A stretch of DNA of 64,000 bases from Caldimonas thermodepolymerans (GTDB taxonomy: Bacteria; Pseudomonadota; Gammaproteobacteria; Burkholderiales; Burkholderiaceae_C): assembly GCF_015476235.1 (NCBI RefSeq), contig NZ_CP064338.1, positions 3,472,001 through 3,536,000 on the forward strand, read 5' to 3'. Positions 1-9,766 of this stretch are shown here, in pieces. Numbering within the stretch: the first letter of the stretch is position 1; each line of letters starts with the position of its first letter. The notes beneath the pieces are model-generated. The model worked only from the letters and a program-made list of their open reading frames with translations, had not been told where the DNA came from and ran no database searches. The translations under genes were made by a program, and so were the position numbers.

Positions 1-33
1 TCTCCAGACTCCTTGCCAGGTGGGCGGCTCAGC

Positions 34-663
34 TTACCGGCGTTCGGCCATCAGCCGCGCGGCCAGCAGCCCGAGCACGGTGCCCATCACCCAGCGCTGC
101 ACGCGCATCCAGCCGGGACTGCGCTGCAGGAAGCGCGCGATGCCCGCTGCCCCCAGCACGAAGCCGAGGTTGACGACCGCGCTCACCGCGATCTGCACGC
201 CGCCCAGCAGGAAGCTCTGCAGCAGCACGTCGCCACGCTCGGGGTGCAGGAACTGCGGGAAGAACGAGAGGTAGAACACCGCCACCTTGGGGTTGAGCAG
301 GTTGGTGAGCAGGCCCATGCGGAACAGCACCGCCGGCCGGTCGTGCGGCAGCTCGCGCGGCTCGAACGGCGAGCCGCCGCCGGGGCGCACGGCCTGCCAG
401 GCCATCCACAACAGGTAGGCCGCACCGGCGAGCTTGATCACCTCGAAGGCGTAAGGCACGGCCAGCAGCACCGCGGTCAGCCCGAGCGCGGCCATGGTCA
501 GGTGGAACAGGAAGCCCACCAGCACCCCGGCCAGCGACAGCAGGCCGGCCGCGCGTCCCTGGCACAGGGTGCGCGAGACGTTGTAGACCATGTTGGGTCC
601 GGGCGTCAGCGCCAGCACGGCGGCCGCGAGTGCGAACAACCCGATTTCCTGCAGCGAGAACAT
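34..663 (-). CDS. LysE/RhtB-family exporter
   Basis: A 209-residue inner-membrane protein of the LysE/RhtB family, which exports amino acids and related metabolites. The family N-terminus is visible: a hydrophobic helix ending in LTPGPNM, then further hydrophobic segments and an NPKVAVFYLSFFPQF stretch typical of the third helix region. About six membrane helices are expected, and the length fits the family. The ATG at 663 starts exactly at the family N-terminus; longer readings run back into the upstream gene. It is the last gene of the minus-strand operon that begins at 5262, 38 bases after the VOC-like gene. The substrate cannot be read from sequence. A second family member opens the same operon. 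Confidence 0.9.
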   Translation of the reverse strand: MFSLQEIGLFALAAAVLALTPGPNMVYNVSRTLCQGRAAGLLSLAGVLVGFLFHLTMAALGLTAVLLAVPYAFEVIKLAGAAYLLWMAWQAVRPGGGSPFEPRELPHDRPAVLFRMGLLTNLLNPKVAVFYLSFFPQFLHPERGDVLLQSFLLGGVQIAVSAVVNLGFVLGAAGIARFLQRSPGWMRVQRWVMGTVLGLLAARLMAERR

Positions 664-701
664 GTCGTGGGTCCTCCGGTGTCGGTGCGGGGCGGATGGG
701 C

Positions 702-1373
702 TCAGCCGAGGCCGGTCAGCACGACCTCGCCGCGCGGCGTGCTCAAGGTGGCGCGCAGCGCCGGCAGGCCCGAGCGCAGCTCGAAGCCCTGGGCATCGAC
801 CGCGTGCAGCGCCCGGCCCAGCACGGGCGAATCGCCGCCGCCCAACACCAGGGACCCGAGCGCGACGCCGCTGACAGGCAGGCGGTCGGCCGGGTGGGCG
901 TCGCCCCACTGGATCAGCGTCGGCAGCGCCCCGCCCAGCAGCAGCGCGCCGTCGTCGCGCACCGTCAGGCGCCAGCGCAGCAGGCCGTGCGGGGTGTCGC
1001 GCTCGGCCGCGACGACCGGGCCCGGGTCCAGCCCGAGCCGCTGCCAGGCCGCAGCGGCCTGGGCCACGTCGTCCACGCGCGCCACCCAGTGCAGCAGCCG
1101 CGGCTGCTGCGCGAGCGCAGCCTGCACCTCGGGCTCGTCGAGGCCGAACCAGCGGCGCCGGCCGGGCGGCGGGGCCTGCGGGTCGATCGCGATCAGCTCC
1201 AGGTAGGCGTGCGACGAAGCGGCGGCGGCCAGCGCCAGCAGCCGGTTGTGCGTGCCCATGAAGGCGTGCCGGCCACCGGCTGCCGGGGTGACGCCGAGGT
1301 TCGCCTCGCACCAGGCCACGCCCTGCTCCAGCGAGGCGCAGCCGATCACGAGGTGGTCGAGCCGCGCGCTCAC
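702..1373 (-). CDS. VOC / glyoxalase-like domain protein
   Basis: A 223-residue protein beginning SARLDHLVIGCASLEQG, the first strand and helix of a glyoxalase-like (VOC, PF13468-type) domain, with a second half-domain from about residue 95 (LLHWVARVDDVAQA). Family members bind a metal and act as lyases, dioxygenases or isomerases; some have lost catalysis. The start is a GTG at 1373 whose GTGA overlaps the stop of the PhzF-like gene by four bases, which indicates translational coupling. It sits between the PhzF-like gene and the LysE exporter, so it probably works on the same unknown metabolite. The reaction is not identified. Confidence 0.8.
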   Translation of the reverse strand: MSARLDHLVIGCASLEQGVAWCEANLGVTPAAGGRHAFMGTHNRLLALAAAASSHAYLELIAIDPQAPPPGRRRWFGLDEPEVQAALAQQPRLLHWVARVDDVAQAAAAWQRLGLDPGPVVAAERDTPHGLLRWRLTVRDDGALLLGGALPTLIQWGDAHPADRLPVSGVALGSLVLGGGDSPVLGRALHAVDAQGFELRSGLPALRATLSTPRGEVVLTGLG

Positions 1374-2206
1374 AGCGACAGGCTCCCGTCGATGCAGGTG
1401 CGGCAGGCACCGCCGACCCAGACGGTGTCGCCGTCGGCCTCGATGTGCACGCGCCCGGCGCGCTGCAGCCGGGTGCCCTGGGCGGCGACGTAGCGGCGCG
1501 GCGCCACGCCCGCGCCGATCAGCCACTGGGCCAGGCTGGCGTTGAGGCTGCCGGTGACCGGGTCCTCCGGGATGCCGTCGCCCGGCACGAAGGCGCGCAC
1601 CTCGTACTGCGCCTCGCTGCCGGGCGGGTACGCGCCGATCGCGCCCACGAAGGCCAGCTTCGCCAGCGCGGAGAAGTCCGGCTCGATGGCCAGCACCTCG
1701 CGCGCCGAGGCCAGGTGCAGGGCTAGCCACTTCGGGCCGTTGTCCAGCCAGCGCGCAGCCAGCACCTGGGCAGCGTCCAGACCCAGCGCCGCGAGCACCT
1801 GGCGCAGCAGCGCCGGCTCGACCTCGCGCGCGGCCATCGGCGGCGCGGCAAAGGCCAGGCGCGCGCCGTCCTGCCTGATCGTCACCCGCCCGACGCCGCA
1901 TTCCTGCACCGCCTGGCCAGGCGTCTGGGGACGGCCGCCCGCTTCCAGCCAGGCGTGGCAGCTGCCCAGCGTCGGGTGTCCGGCAAACGGCAGCTCGCTG
2001 CCAGGCGTGAAGATGCGCAGCCGGTAGTCGGCGCCGGGCTGCGTGGGCCGCAGCAGGAAGGTGGTCTCCGACAGGTTGGTCCAGCGCGCGAAGGCCTGCA
2101 TCTGCGCGTCGCTCAGGTCGTCGGCACCGAACACCACGGCCACCGGGTTGCCCTTGAGGGCCTCGGTGGTGAAGACATCGACCTGCTTGAAGGCATGGCG
2201 GGTCAT
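1370..2206 (-). CDS. PhzF family isomerase-like protein
   Basis: A 278-residue PhzF/YddE-type protein with the diaminopimelate-epimerase-like fold. The N-terminus has the family KQVDVFTTEALKGNPVAVV motif. The catalytic glutamate of PhzF is present in NLSETTF (about residue 47), followed by RIFTPGSELPFAGHPTLGS and, in the second half, a GDGIPEDPVTGSLNASLAQWL segment. PhzF itself isomerises a phenazine precursor, but no other phenazine gene is near, so that role is not supported here. It overlaps the aminotransferase gene upstream by four bases and the VOC gene downstream by four, inside the MocR-linked operon. Confidence 0.9.
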   Translation of the reverse strand: MTRHAFKQVDVFTTEALKGNPVAVVFGADDLSDAQMQAFARWTNLSETTFLLRPTQPGADYRLRIFTPGSELPFAGHPTLGSCHAWLEAGGRPQTPGQAVQECGVGRVTIRQDGARLAFAAPPMAAREVEPALLRQVLAALGLDAAQVLAARWLDNGPKWLALHLASAREVLAIEPDFSALAKLAFVGAIGAYPPGSEAQYEVRAFVPGDGIPEDPVTGSLNASLAQWLIGAGVAPRRYVAAQGTRLQRAGRVHIEADGDTVWVGGACRTCIDGSLSL

Positions 2207-3390
2207 GGGGATCTCCTCGGGTCAGCGGTGGCACGCAGCACCTGCACCAGCGTCGCGATGCCGCGTTCGATCTGTTCCGGTGTCAGCGTCACGAAGGACA
2301 GCCGCAGCGTCCCGGGCTGCGGGTCGCGGGCGTAGAAGGCCGCGCCCGGCACGAAGGCGACGCCCGCCTCGACCGCATGCTCGAGCAGGGCCATCGCGTC
2401 CATGCCGTCGGGCAGGCGCATCCAGAAGAACATGCCGCCCACCGGGGTGTTCCAGCGGCAGCCCTCGGGCATGTGGCGTTCCAGCGCCGCGCGCATCGCG
2501 TCGCGCTGCGCCGCATAGCGGGCGCGCACCGCGGGCAGGTGCCGGTCGAGGAAGCCGTCGCGCACCACCTCGTGGACGATGCGCTGGTTGAACACCGGGG
2601 TGTGCAGGTCGGCCGCCTGCTTGGCCTGCAGCAGCTTGGGGTACAGCGCCTGCGGCGCGACCACGTAGCCCAGCCGCAGGCCGGGCGCCAGCACCTTGGA
2701 GAACGAGCCGAGGTAGATCGTCTGCTCCGGATCCCGCGCGACCAGCGGCGCGGGCGGCGGCGCGTCGAACCACAGGTCGCCGTAGGGGTTGTCCTCGACC
2801 AGCGGCAGGCCCAGGCGCTGCGCCTCGCGGGCCAGCGCGGCCCGCCGCGCTTCGCTCATGCAGCGGCCGCTCGGGTTCTGGTAGTTCGGCAGCACGTAGA
2901 AGAAGCGCGCACCGCGGGCACAGTCGCCCAGCGCCTCGGGCAGCGGCCCGTCGTCGTCCGAGGGCACCGGCACGAACTCGGGCTCGAACGGCGCGAAGGC
3001 CTGCAAGGCGCCGAGGTAGGTCGGCGTCTCGACCAGCACGCGGCTGCCCGCGTCGAGCAGCACCTTGCCGACCAGGTCCAGCCCCTGCTGCGAGCCGGCG
3101 GTGATCAGTACCTGGGAAGGCTGCACGCGCAGGCCGTGGCGGGCCAGGTGGTCGGCGACCCACTCGCGCAGCGGGCCGTAGCCTTCGCTGGCGGCGTACT
3201 GCAGGGCCTCGCGCGGTGCCTCGCGCAGCACCTTCTGCGTGGCGGCCTGCACCGCCTCGACCGGGAAGCTGTCGGGCGACGGCAGGCCGCCGGCCATCGA
3301 GAGGATGCCGGGGCGTTCGGTCACCTTCAGGATCTCGCGGATGATCGACGGGTTCATGCGCTCGGCGCGCCGAGCCAGGGTCCAGGTCAC
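2203..3390 (-). CDS. PLP-dependent aminotransferase (class I/II, 2-aminoadipate type)
   Basis: A 395-residue fold-type I aminotransferase resembling LysN/2-aminoadipate transaminases and the C-terminal half of MocR regulators. Visible motifs are SMAGGLPSPDSFP near the N-terminus, the NYQNPSG loop, VEDNPYGDLWF, and the PLP-binding lysine in YLGSFSKVLAPGLRLGYV. There is no N-terminal HTH, so it is an enzyme and not a regulator. It overlaps the cupin gene upstream and the PhzF-like gene downstream by four bases each. The amino donor is unknown; in this context the likely substrate is an amino acid or amine that the operon's exporters also handle (inference). Confidence 0.92.
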   Translation of the reverse strand: MTWTLARRAERMNPSIIREILKVTERPGILSMAGGLPSPDSFPVEAVQAATQKVLREAPREALQYAASEGYGPLREWVADHLARHGLRVQPSQVLITAGSQQGLDLVGKVLLDAGSRVLVETPTYLGALQAFAPFEPEFVPVPSDDDGPLPEALGDCARGARFFYVLPNYQNPSGRCMSEARRAALAREAQRLGLPLVEDNPYGDLWFDAPPPAPLVARDPEQTIYLGSFSKVLAPGLRLGYVVAPQALYPKLLQAKQAADLHTPVFNQRIVHEVVRDGFLDRHLPAVRARYAAQRDAMRAALERHMPEGCRWNTPVGGMFFWMRLPDGMDAMALLEHAVEAGVAFVPGAAFYARDPQPGTLRLSFVTLTPEQIERGIATLVQVLRATADPRRSP

Positions 3391-3716
3391 GCCATCTCTC
3401 CCTCGCCGCCCTCGGGTCCCCAGAAGACCACCCAGGTGACGAAATCGTCGGAAAAGGACTCGAAGCGGTGCTCGCGCCCGGCCGGCACGAACAGGCAGTC
3501 GCCCGGGCCGAATGCATGGCGCGTCTCGCCGTTGCGGAACACGCCGTGGCCGCTGACGACCAGGTACAGCTCGTCCTGCGCGTGCGGCTGCTGTGCATCG
3601 GTGCCGCGCGGCGCGTACACCTCCACGCGCATCGAGCCGTGCGCCAGCACCTGCCGGTAGCGCTCGCCGTGCCCGCCGGGCAGCTGCGCCAGCGCCTCGT
3701 GCAGGCTTGCCTTCAT
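3387..3716 (-). CDS. Small cupin-domain protein
   Basis: A 109-residue single-domain cupin. The two cupin motifs are readable: motif 1 around HAQDELYLVVSGHGVFRNGE and motif 2 around GDCLFVPAGREHRFE, with His and Glu residues placed to bind a metal. Its C-terminus reads FVTWVVFWGPEGG. Small cupins can be isomerases, dioxygenases or ligand-binding proteins, and no specific activity can be assigned. The ATG at 3716 overlaps the stop of the EamA transporter gene by four bases, and its own stop overlaps the aminotransferase start by four, so it lies in the middle of a coupled operon. Confidence 0.88.
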   Translation of the reverse strand: MKASLHEALAQLPGGHGERYRQVLAHGSMRVEVYAPRGTDAQQPHAQDELYLVVSGHGVFRNGETRHAFGPGDCLFVPAGREHRFESFSDDFVTWVVFWGPEGGEGEMA

Positions 3717-4651
3717 CGGCCGGCTCCCCGGGTGTCGACCGAGGCCCGCTTGCCGAGGAAGACGGTGGCGATCACCGCCAGGCCGAAGCCCAGCGTCAGC
3801 GCATCCAGCCGCTCGCCGAGCAGCGGCACCGCCGACACCATCGACAGGAAGGGCTGGAGCAGCTGTACCTGGCTGACGCGCACCGGCCCGCCCAGCGCCA
3901 GCCCCCGGTACCAGGCGAAGAAGCCCAGCCACATCGAGAACAGCGCCACGTACAGGAACCCCACCCAGGCCGAGGCCTGCACCGGCTGCGCCGGCGCGGT
4001 CAGCCCTGCGGCCGGCAGCGTGAACGGCAGCGACATCACCAGCACCCAGCAGATCACGCGCGGGGCCCCCAGCTGCGCGGTCACGCGCGCGCCGCAGACG
4101 TAGCCGAGCGCGGCCGACAGCACCGCGAGCACCAGCAGGCCGTCGGCCCACTGCACGTGCAGGCCGGCCTGCAGCGACGAGCCGGCCTTCAGCAGCGCGT
4201 AGGCGACCACCAGCGCCGTGCCGAGCACCGCGCAGGCCCAGAACGCCCAGGAGGGACGCTGCCGCCAGGCCACCGCCGCGACCACCGCGGTGACCAGCGG
4301 CAGCAGGCCCATGATGACCGCGGCGTGCACCGCCTCGACCTGGCGCAGCCCGAGCGCCAGGAACAGCGGAAAGCCCAGCACCGTGCCGGAGGCGGAGGCC
4401 GCCAGCCACCCCCACTGGCGCCCCTGCGGCCTGGGGCCCCGCACCCAGGCGAGGTAGCCCAGCGACAGCAGCCCGGCCAGCGCGGCACGCCCGAAGGTGA
4501 CGAACCACGGCGACAGCTGCGGCGCCTCGGCCGGCCCGGTGGCCAGCCGCGTCATCGGCAGCGTCAGCGCGAAGATCGCCACGCCGAGCACGCCGAACCA
4601 CAGCCCGCGCGTCTCGTCGGAGCCGGCCAGGCGCAAGGCGGCCGTGCTCAT
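3713..4651 (-). CDS. EamA/DMT-family transporter
   Basis: A 312-residue inner-membrane protein of the drug/metabolite transporter superfamily with two EamA repeats and about ten hydrophobic helices. The second repeat ends with the typical QLLQPFLSMVSAVPLLGERLD motif. Members export amino acids, sugars or other small metabolites. The ATG at 4651 overlaps the stop of the preceding LysE gene by four bases (ATGA). It is the second gene of the operon and one of three exporters in it, which suggests that removing a compound from the cell is a main purpose of the cluster (inference). The substrate is unknown. Confidence 0.9.
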   Translation of the reverse strand: MSTAALRLAGSDETRGLWFGVLGVAIFALTLPMTRLATGPAEAPQLSPWFVTFGRAALAGLLSLGYLAWVRGPRPQGRQWGWLAASASGTVLGFPLFLALGLRQVEAVHAAVIMGLLPLVTAVVAAVAWRQRPSWAFWACAVLGTALVVAYALLKAGSSLQAGLHVQWADGLLVLAVLSAALGYVCGARVTAQLGAPRVICWVLVMSLPFTLPAAGLTAPAQPVQASAWVGFLYVALFSMWLGFFAWYRGLALGGPVRVSQVQLLQPFLSMVSAVPLLGERLDALTLGFGLAVIATVFLGKRASVDTRGAGR

Positions 4652-5262
4652 ACCTTCACCATCCACAGGGCGGTGGCGGCGAGCACGACCGCCATCACGC
4701 GGTTGAAGACCAGCAGCCGCGCCCCCTGCGCGAGCCACTGTCGCAGCAGCGAGCCGACCAGCGCATAGGTGAAGTTGCTGGCGAAGGCGTACACCGCCAT
4801 CACCGCCAGCACGATCACCAGGCGCTCGCCGGGGTTGGCCGCCGGCTGCCCGCCCTGGCTGACCACCCAGCCGCCGGTGAGCGCGAGCGCCAGCATCCAG
4901 GCCTTGATGTTGACGAACTGCAGCGCCACGCCCTGCAGGAAGCCGACGTTCAGGCGCGCACCGTCGGTCTGCGCCAGCACGCGCACCTGGCACAGCCGCC
5001 AGGCGAGGTACAGCATGTAGCCGATGCCGACGGCCTTGACCGCGCCGCGCAGCAGCGGCGCGGTGGTCACGACCGCCCCCAGCCCCAGCCCGCAGGCCAG
5101 CATCAGCACGGTCCAGCCGGCCGGCACCGCGAGGCAGAAGCGCAGCGCCGACTTCAGCCCGCCGTTGGCGGCCAGCGCGGTCGACAGGGTGGTGTTCGGC
5201 CCGGGGGTGAAGCTCATCACCGTCGCCAGGACCAGCAGGGCGAGGAATTCTTGCAGCGTCAT
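4648..5262 (-). CDS. LysE/RhtB-family exporter (first gene of operon)
   Basis: A 204-residue LysE/RhtB-type exporter that begins MTLQEFLALLVLATVMSFTP followed by GPN, the family signature in the first helix, with several more hydrophobic segments. It is the promoter-proximal gene of the minus-strand operon; 98 bases separate it from the divergent MocR regulator gene. LysE-type exporters are often controlled by a neighbouring regulator that senses the exported compound, and the PLP-binding MocR protein is the obvious candidate here (inference). Confidence 0.9.
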   Translation of the reverse strand: MTLQEFLALLVLATVMSFTPGPNTTLSTALAANGGLKSALRFCLAVPAGWTVLMLACGLGLGAVVTTAPLLRGAVKAVGIGYMLYLAWRLCQVRVLAQTDGARLNVGFLQGVALQFVNIKAWMLALALTGGWVVSQGGQPAANPGERLVIVLAVMAVYAFASNFTYALVGSLLRQWLAQGARLLVFNRVMAVVLAATALWMVKV

Positions 5263-5360
5263 TCCGGGCAGTCTATGCTTGCCGCCAATACACTGCCAAT
5301 ACAGTTAACCCTGCCACTTGGCACGCTGTATCGGTCCCCTTGCCAGCACAGAGGCCGCCC
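5263..5360. promoter_or_regulatory. Divergent promoter region with candidate MocR operator repeats
   Basis: Region between the exporter operon (minus) and the MocR gene (plus). It contains the direct repeat GCCAATACA at 5284-5292 and 5295-5303, spaced 11 bases start to start. A CTGTAT at 5326-5331 is inverted relative to the ATACAG at 5299-5304. MocR regulators commonly bind short direct repeats in such divergent regions. The role is inferred from position; no -35/-10 pair was clear enough to place. Confidence 0.5.
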
Positions 5361-6815
5361 ATGCTGACCCGCTCTCCTGCCGAGACGCTGACCGCCCAGC
5401 TGGCCCACCGCTTCGCCGAGCGCATCCGCAACCGGCTGCTGCCGCCCGGTTCGCGCCTGCCCTCGGTGCGCGAATGCGCGCGCCGGCATGGCGTCAGCCC
5501 CTACACCGTGGTGGCCGCCTACGACCAGCTGCTCGCCCAGGGCCTGATCGAGGCCCGCCGCAACCGCGGCTTCTTCGTGCGCGAATCGCGGGCCGAGATG
5601 GCCGAGCCTGCCGCGCCCGCGCCGGCCCGCCCGGCGCCCCGGCCCGGCGCGGACGGCCGCACCCAGCCCCCGGTCGACGCCGCGACCCTGATCCGCGGCA
5701 TGTTCCGCCAGGTGCATGGCCTGGACGGCGTGACCAAGGCGGTGCCCGGCATGGGCGTGCTGCCGCCGGGCTGGCTGGAAGCGCCCTTCATGAGCACGGC
5801 GGTGCGGCGCGTCAGCGGCGCGACCAACCTGTTCTCGCTGTCGCTGCAGTACGGCGAGCCGGCGGGCGAACTGGTGTTGCGGCGGGCGCTGTCGCACAAG
5901 CTGGCCGCCCTGGAGATCGAGGCGGCGCCCGAGCAGATCGTCACCACGGTGGGCGCGACGCACGCGCTGGACATCATCTGCCGCACGCTGCTGCGCCCGG
6001 GCGATGCGGTGATGGTCGACGAGCCCGGCTGGGCCGTGGAGTTCGCGCGGCTGACGCTGATGGGCATGCGCATCCTGCCGGTGCCGCGCCGCGAGCACGG
6101 CCCGGACCTGGACGTGATGGCCCGCTACTGCGAGGCCTACGAGCCGGCGCAGCGGCCCAAGCTCTTCATCAGCGTGAGCGTGCTGCACAACCCGACCGGC
6201 CAGTGCCTGAGCCCGAGCAGCGCGCACCGGGTGCTGCAGCTGGCGCAGCAGTACGGCTTCCTGATCGTCGAGGACGACACCTACTCGCACCTCGCCCAGC
6301 AGCACGCGGTACGCATGTGCGCGCTCGACGGGCTGCGCCGCACGATCTACGTCAGCGGCTTCGCGAAGATCCTCGCGCCCAACTGGCGCGTGGGCTACCT
6401 GGCGGCCGCGCCCGACCTGGTCGAGCGCTTCATCGACACCAAGCTGCTGGGCACGCTGACCACGCCCTCGCTGTTCGAGCAGGCGCTGGCGCACTGCCTG
6501 GAGCAGGGGCAGATCCGCCGCCATGCGGAGCGCGTGCGTGCCCGGCTCGGCGCGGCGCGGGCACGCACCGTGCAGCTGGCCCTGCAGGCGGGCTGCCGCT
6601 TCGTCACCGAGCCGGCCGGGCTGTTCGGCTGGGTGGACACCGGGGTGGACACCGACCGGCTGGCGCAGGTGATGATGGACGACGGCTACCTGCTGGCCCC
6701 CGGCTCGCTGTTCCATGCCGTGCGCCGGCCCAGCTCGCTGATGCGCATCAACTTCGCGACCACCCAGGACGCAGGCTTCTGGCGCGATTTCGAACGGGCC
6801 CGGCGCCAGCTGTGA
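5361..6815 (+). CDS. MocR-type (GntR HTH + aminotransferase) transcriptional regulator
   Basis: A 484-residue MocR/GabR/PdxR-type regulator. Residues of about 10-75 form a GntR winged helix (LPSVRECARRHGVSPYTVVA, then GLIEARRNRGFFVRE). After a proline/alanine-rich linker, residues of about 110-480 form a fold-type I aminotransferase-like domain with VLHNPTGQCL, VEDDTYSHLAQ and the PLP lysine in YVSGFAKILAPNWRVGYL. Such proteins sense an amino acid or amine through PLP chemistry. The ATG at 5361 gives the usual N-terminus; an upstream TTG at 5340 is in frame but less likely. It is divergent from the exporter operon and is predicted to control it. Confidence 0.93.
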   Translation: MLTRSPAETLTAQLAHRFAERIRNRLLPPGSRLPSVRECARRHGVSPYTVVAAYDQLLAQGLIEARRNRGFFVRESRAEMAEPAAPAPARPAPRPGADGRTQPPVDAATLIRGMFRQVHGLDGVTKAVPGMGVLPPGWLEAPFMSTAVRRVSGATNLFSLSLQYGEPAGELVLRRALSHKLAALEIEAAPEQIVTTVGATHALDIICRTLLRPGDAVMVDEPGWAVEFARLTLMGMRILPVPRREHGPDLDVMARYCEAYEPAQRPKLFISVSVLHNPTGQCLSPSSAHRVLQLAQQYGFLIVEDDTYSHLAQQHAVRMCALDGLRRTIYVSGFAKILAPNWRVGYLAAAPDLVERFIDTKLLGTLTTPSLFEQALAHCLEQGQIRRHAERVRARLGAARARTVQLALQAGCRFVTEPAGLFGWVDTGVDTDRLAQVMMDDGYLLAPGSLFHAVRRPSSLMRINFATTQDAGFWRDFERARRQL

Positions 6816-7003
6816 CGGCCCCGGGCGTGAGAAAAGACCAGATCGCGGCAGATATCCCTCGTCCGGATGGGTTTGCGACTGTCTTTGCGGCGGGCGGTCA
6901 AGTAAAGTCACCAACACTTACCAATGCAAGGCTTGGTTGCCGCTGTGCGCGGCATGCTTTGCGCCTTCACCCGGCTGCAGTCCTCCGGGCCCCTGCCCCA
7001 GCC

Positions 7004-7759
7004 ATGGACGAGACCACCATCCCCTTCGGCGAACCGGAACTGATGCGCGCCAGCGCCTTCCAGCATTACCTGGACGAGCTGGCGGGCACGGGTGCGGCTG
7101 CACCGGTGGGGCCGGCGTCGCTGAGCCCGTCGCTGCTGGCCGACCTGCAGCGCTTCGAGCACAGCCCCAACGGCACCGAGGTGGTGGAAGTGCTGGCCGC
7201 CTGCCTGCGCCATGCGCAAAGCGTGGTGGTGCACTGCCAGACCGAAGGCTACGTGGTGCCGATCACGGTGTTCCCGCGCCAGCGGCTCTACCACTGCCCG
7301 GCCGAGCCCGAGGTGTACCTGATGCAGCGCCTGGCCTACCTGAAGGTGCTGCGCATCGAGCCGGCCGTGCTGCGCCCGCCGGGCGACCCCGAAAGCGCCC
7401 TGGTCGCGCCGGCCGAGCACTACCACCCGATCGCCCCGCTGCTGTGGGCGATGGCGATCGACGGCGCGCGCCACGAGCTGCTGCCCGAGATCGCCGGCAC
7501 CGCCTGCTACCGCACCGCCCCCGGCCTGGACCTGCAGGCGCTGCCGCTGAACAAGCTGCAGCGCGCGGTGATCCGCCACATGCGGCTGCAGCCGGTGTCG
7601 CTGCGCGAGCTGGCCGAGCTGCTGGGCAGCCGCGACGGCGCGGTGCGCCTGCTCAACGCGCTGTACCTGCAGTCGGGCCTGATCATCAGCCGCGCGTTGC
7701 CGGCCTCGACCGCCGACTCCTGGCTCGCGACGCTGGGCCTGCGCCGGCGCCACGGCTGA
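7004..7759 (+). CDS. Conserved hypothetical protein
   Basis: A 251-residue soluble protein with no signal peptide or membrane segment. I do not recognise a named domain. The C-terminal part, from about residue 180, reads NKLQRAVIRHMRLQPVSLRE then LAELLGSRDGAVRLLNALYLQ, which looks like a winged-helix fold (LRELAELLGSRDGAVRLLNAL), so a DNA-binding or response-regulator-like role is possible. The rest is alpha/beta and rich in hydrophobic residues. Codon use is like that of its neighbours. It lies 188 bases after the MocR gene on the same strand and converges on uup. The ATG at 7004 was chosen because coding-like composition begins there. A tentative regulatory or housekeeping role is all that can be said. 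Confidence 0.7.
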   Translation: MDETTIPFGEPELMRASAFQHYLDELAGTGAAAPVGPASLSPSLLADLQRFEHSPNGTEVVEVLAACLRHAQSVVVHCQTEGYVVPITVFPRQRLYHCPAEPEVYLMQRLAYLKVLRIEPAVLRPPGDPESALVAPAEHYHPIAPLLWAMAIDGARHELLPEIAGTACYRTAPGLDLQALPLNKLQRAVIRHMRLQPVSLRELAELLGSRDGAVRLLNALYLQSGLIISRALPASTADSWLATLGLRRRHG

Positions 7760-7771
7760 GCGCCGCGACGT

Positions 7772-9649
<1,878 letters not shown>

Positions 9650-9736
9650 CCCGGGATTGTGCGGCATGCCTCGCGGACCGCTGCGCCGCGGCGGCTCATC
9701 GCCAGCGGCCGTATGGGAATGCAACTGTCTCGCATG

Positions 9737-9766
9737 CGCTCAAGCAAGCGCACGCTTGCGTGAGCG
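9737..9766. repeat. 30-bp imperfect palindrome
   Basis: Two 14-base arms, 9737-9750 and 9753-9766, are inverted complements with one mismatch and a two-base centre. The inner part GCAAGCG-CA-CGCTTGC is perfect. It lies about 90 bases upstream of uup (minus strand) and covers the GTG at 9760 of a doubtful plus-strand reading frame. It could be an operator or a hairpin in RNA; nothing else in the surrounding 300 bases stands out. Confidence 0.6.

Noticed and set aside
5340-5360. TTG start extending the MocR protein by seven residues
   Set aside because: The added residues have no homology to the usual N-terminus; the ATG at 5361 fits better.
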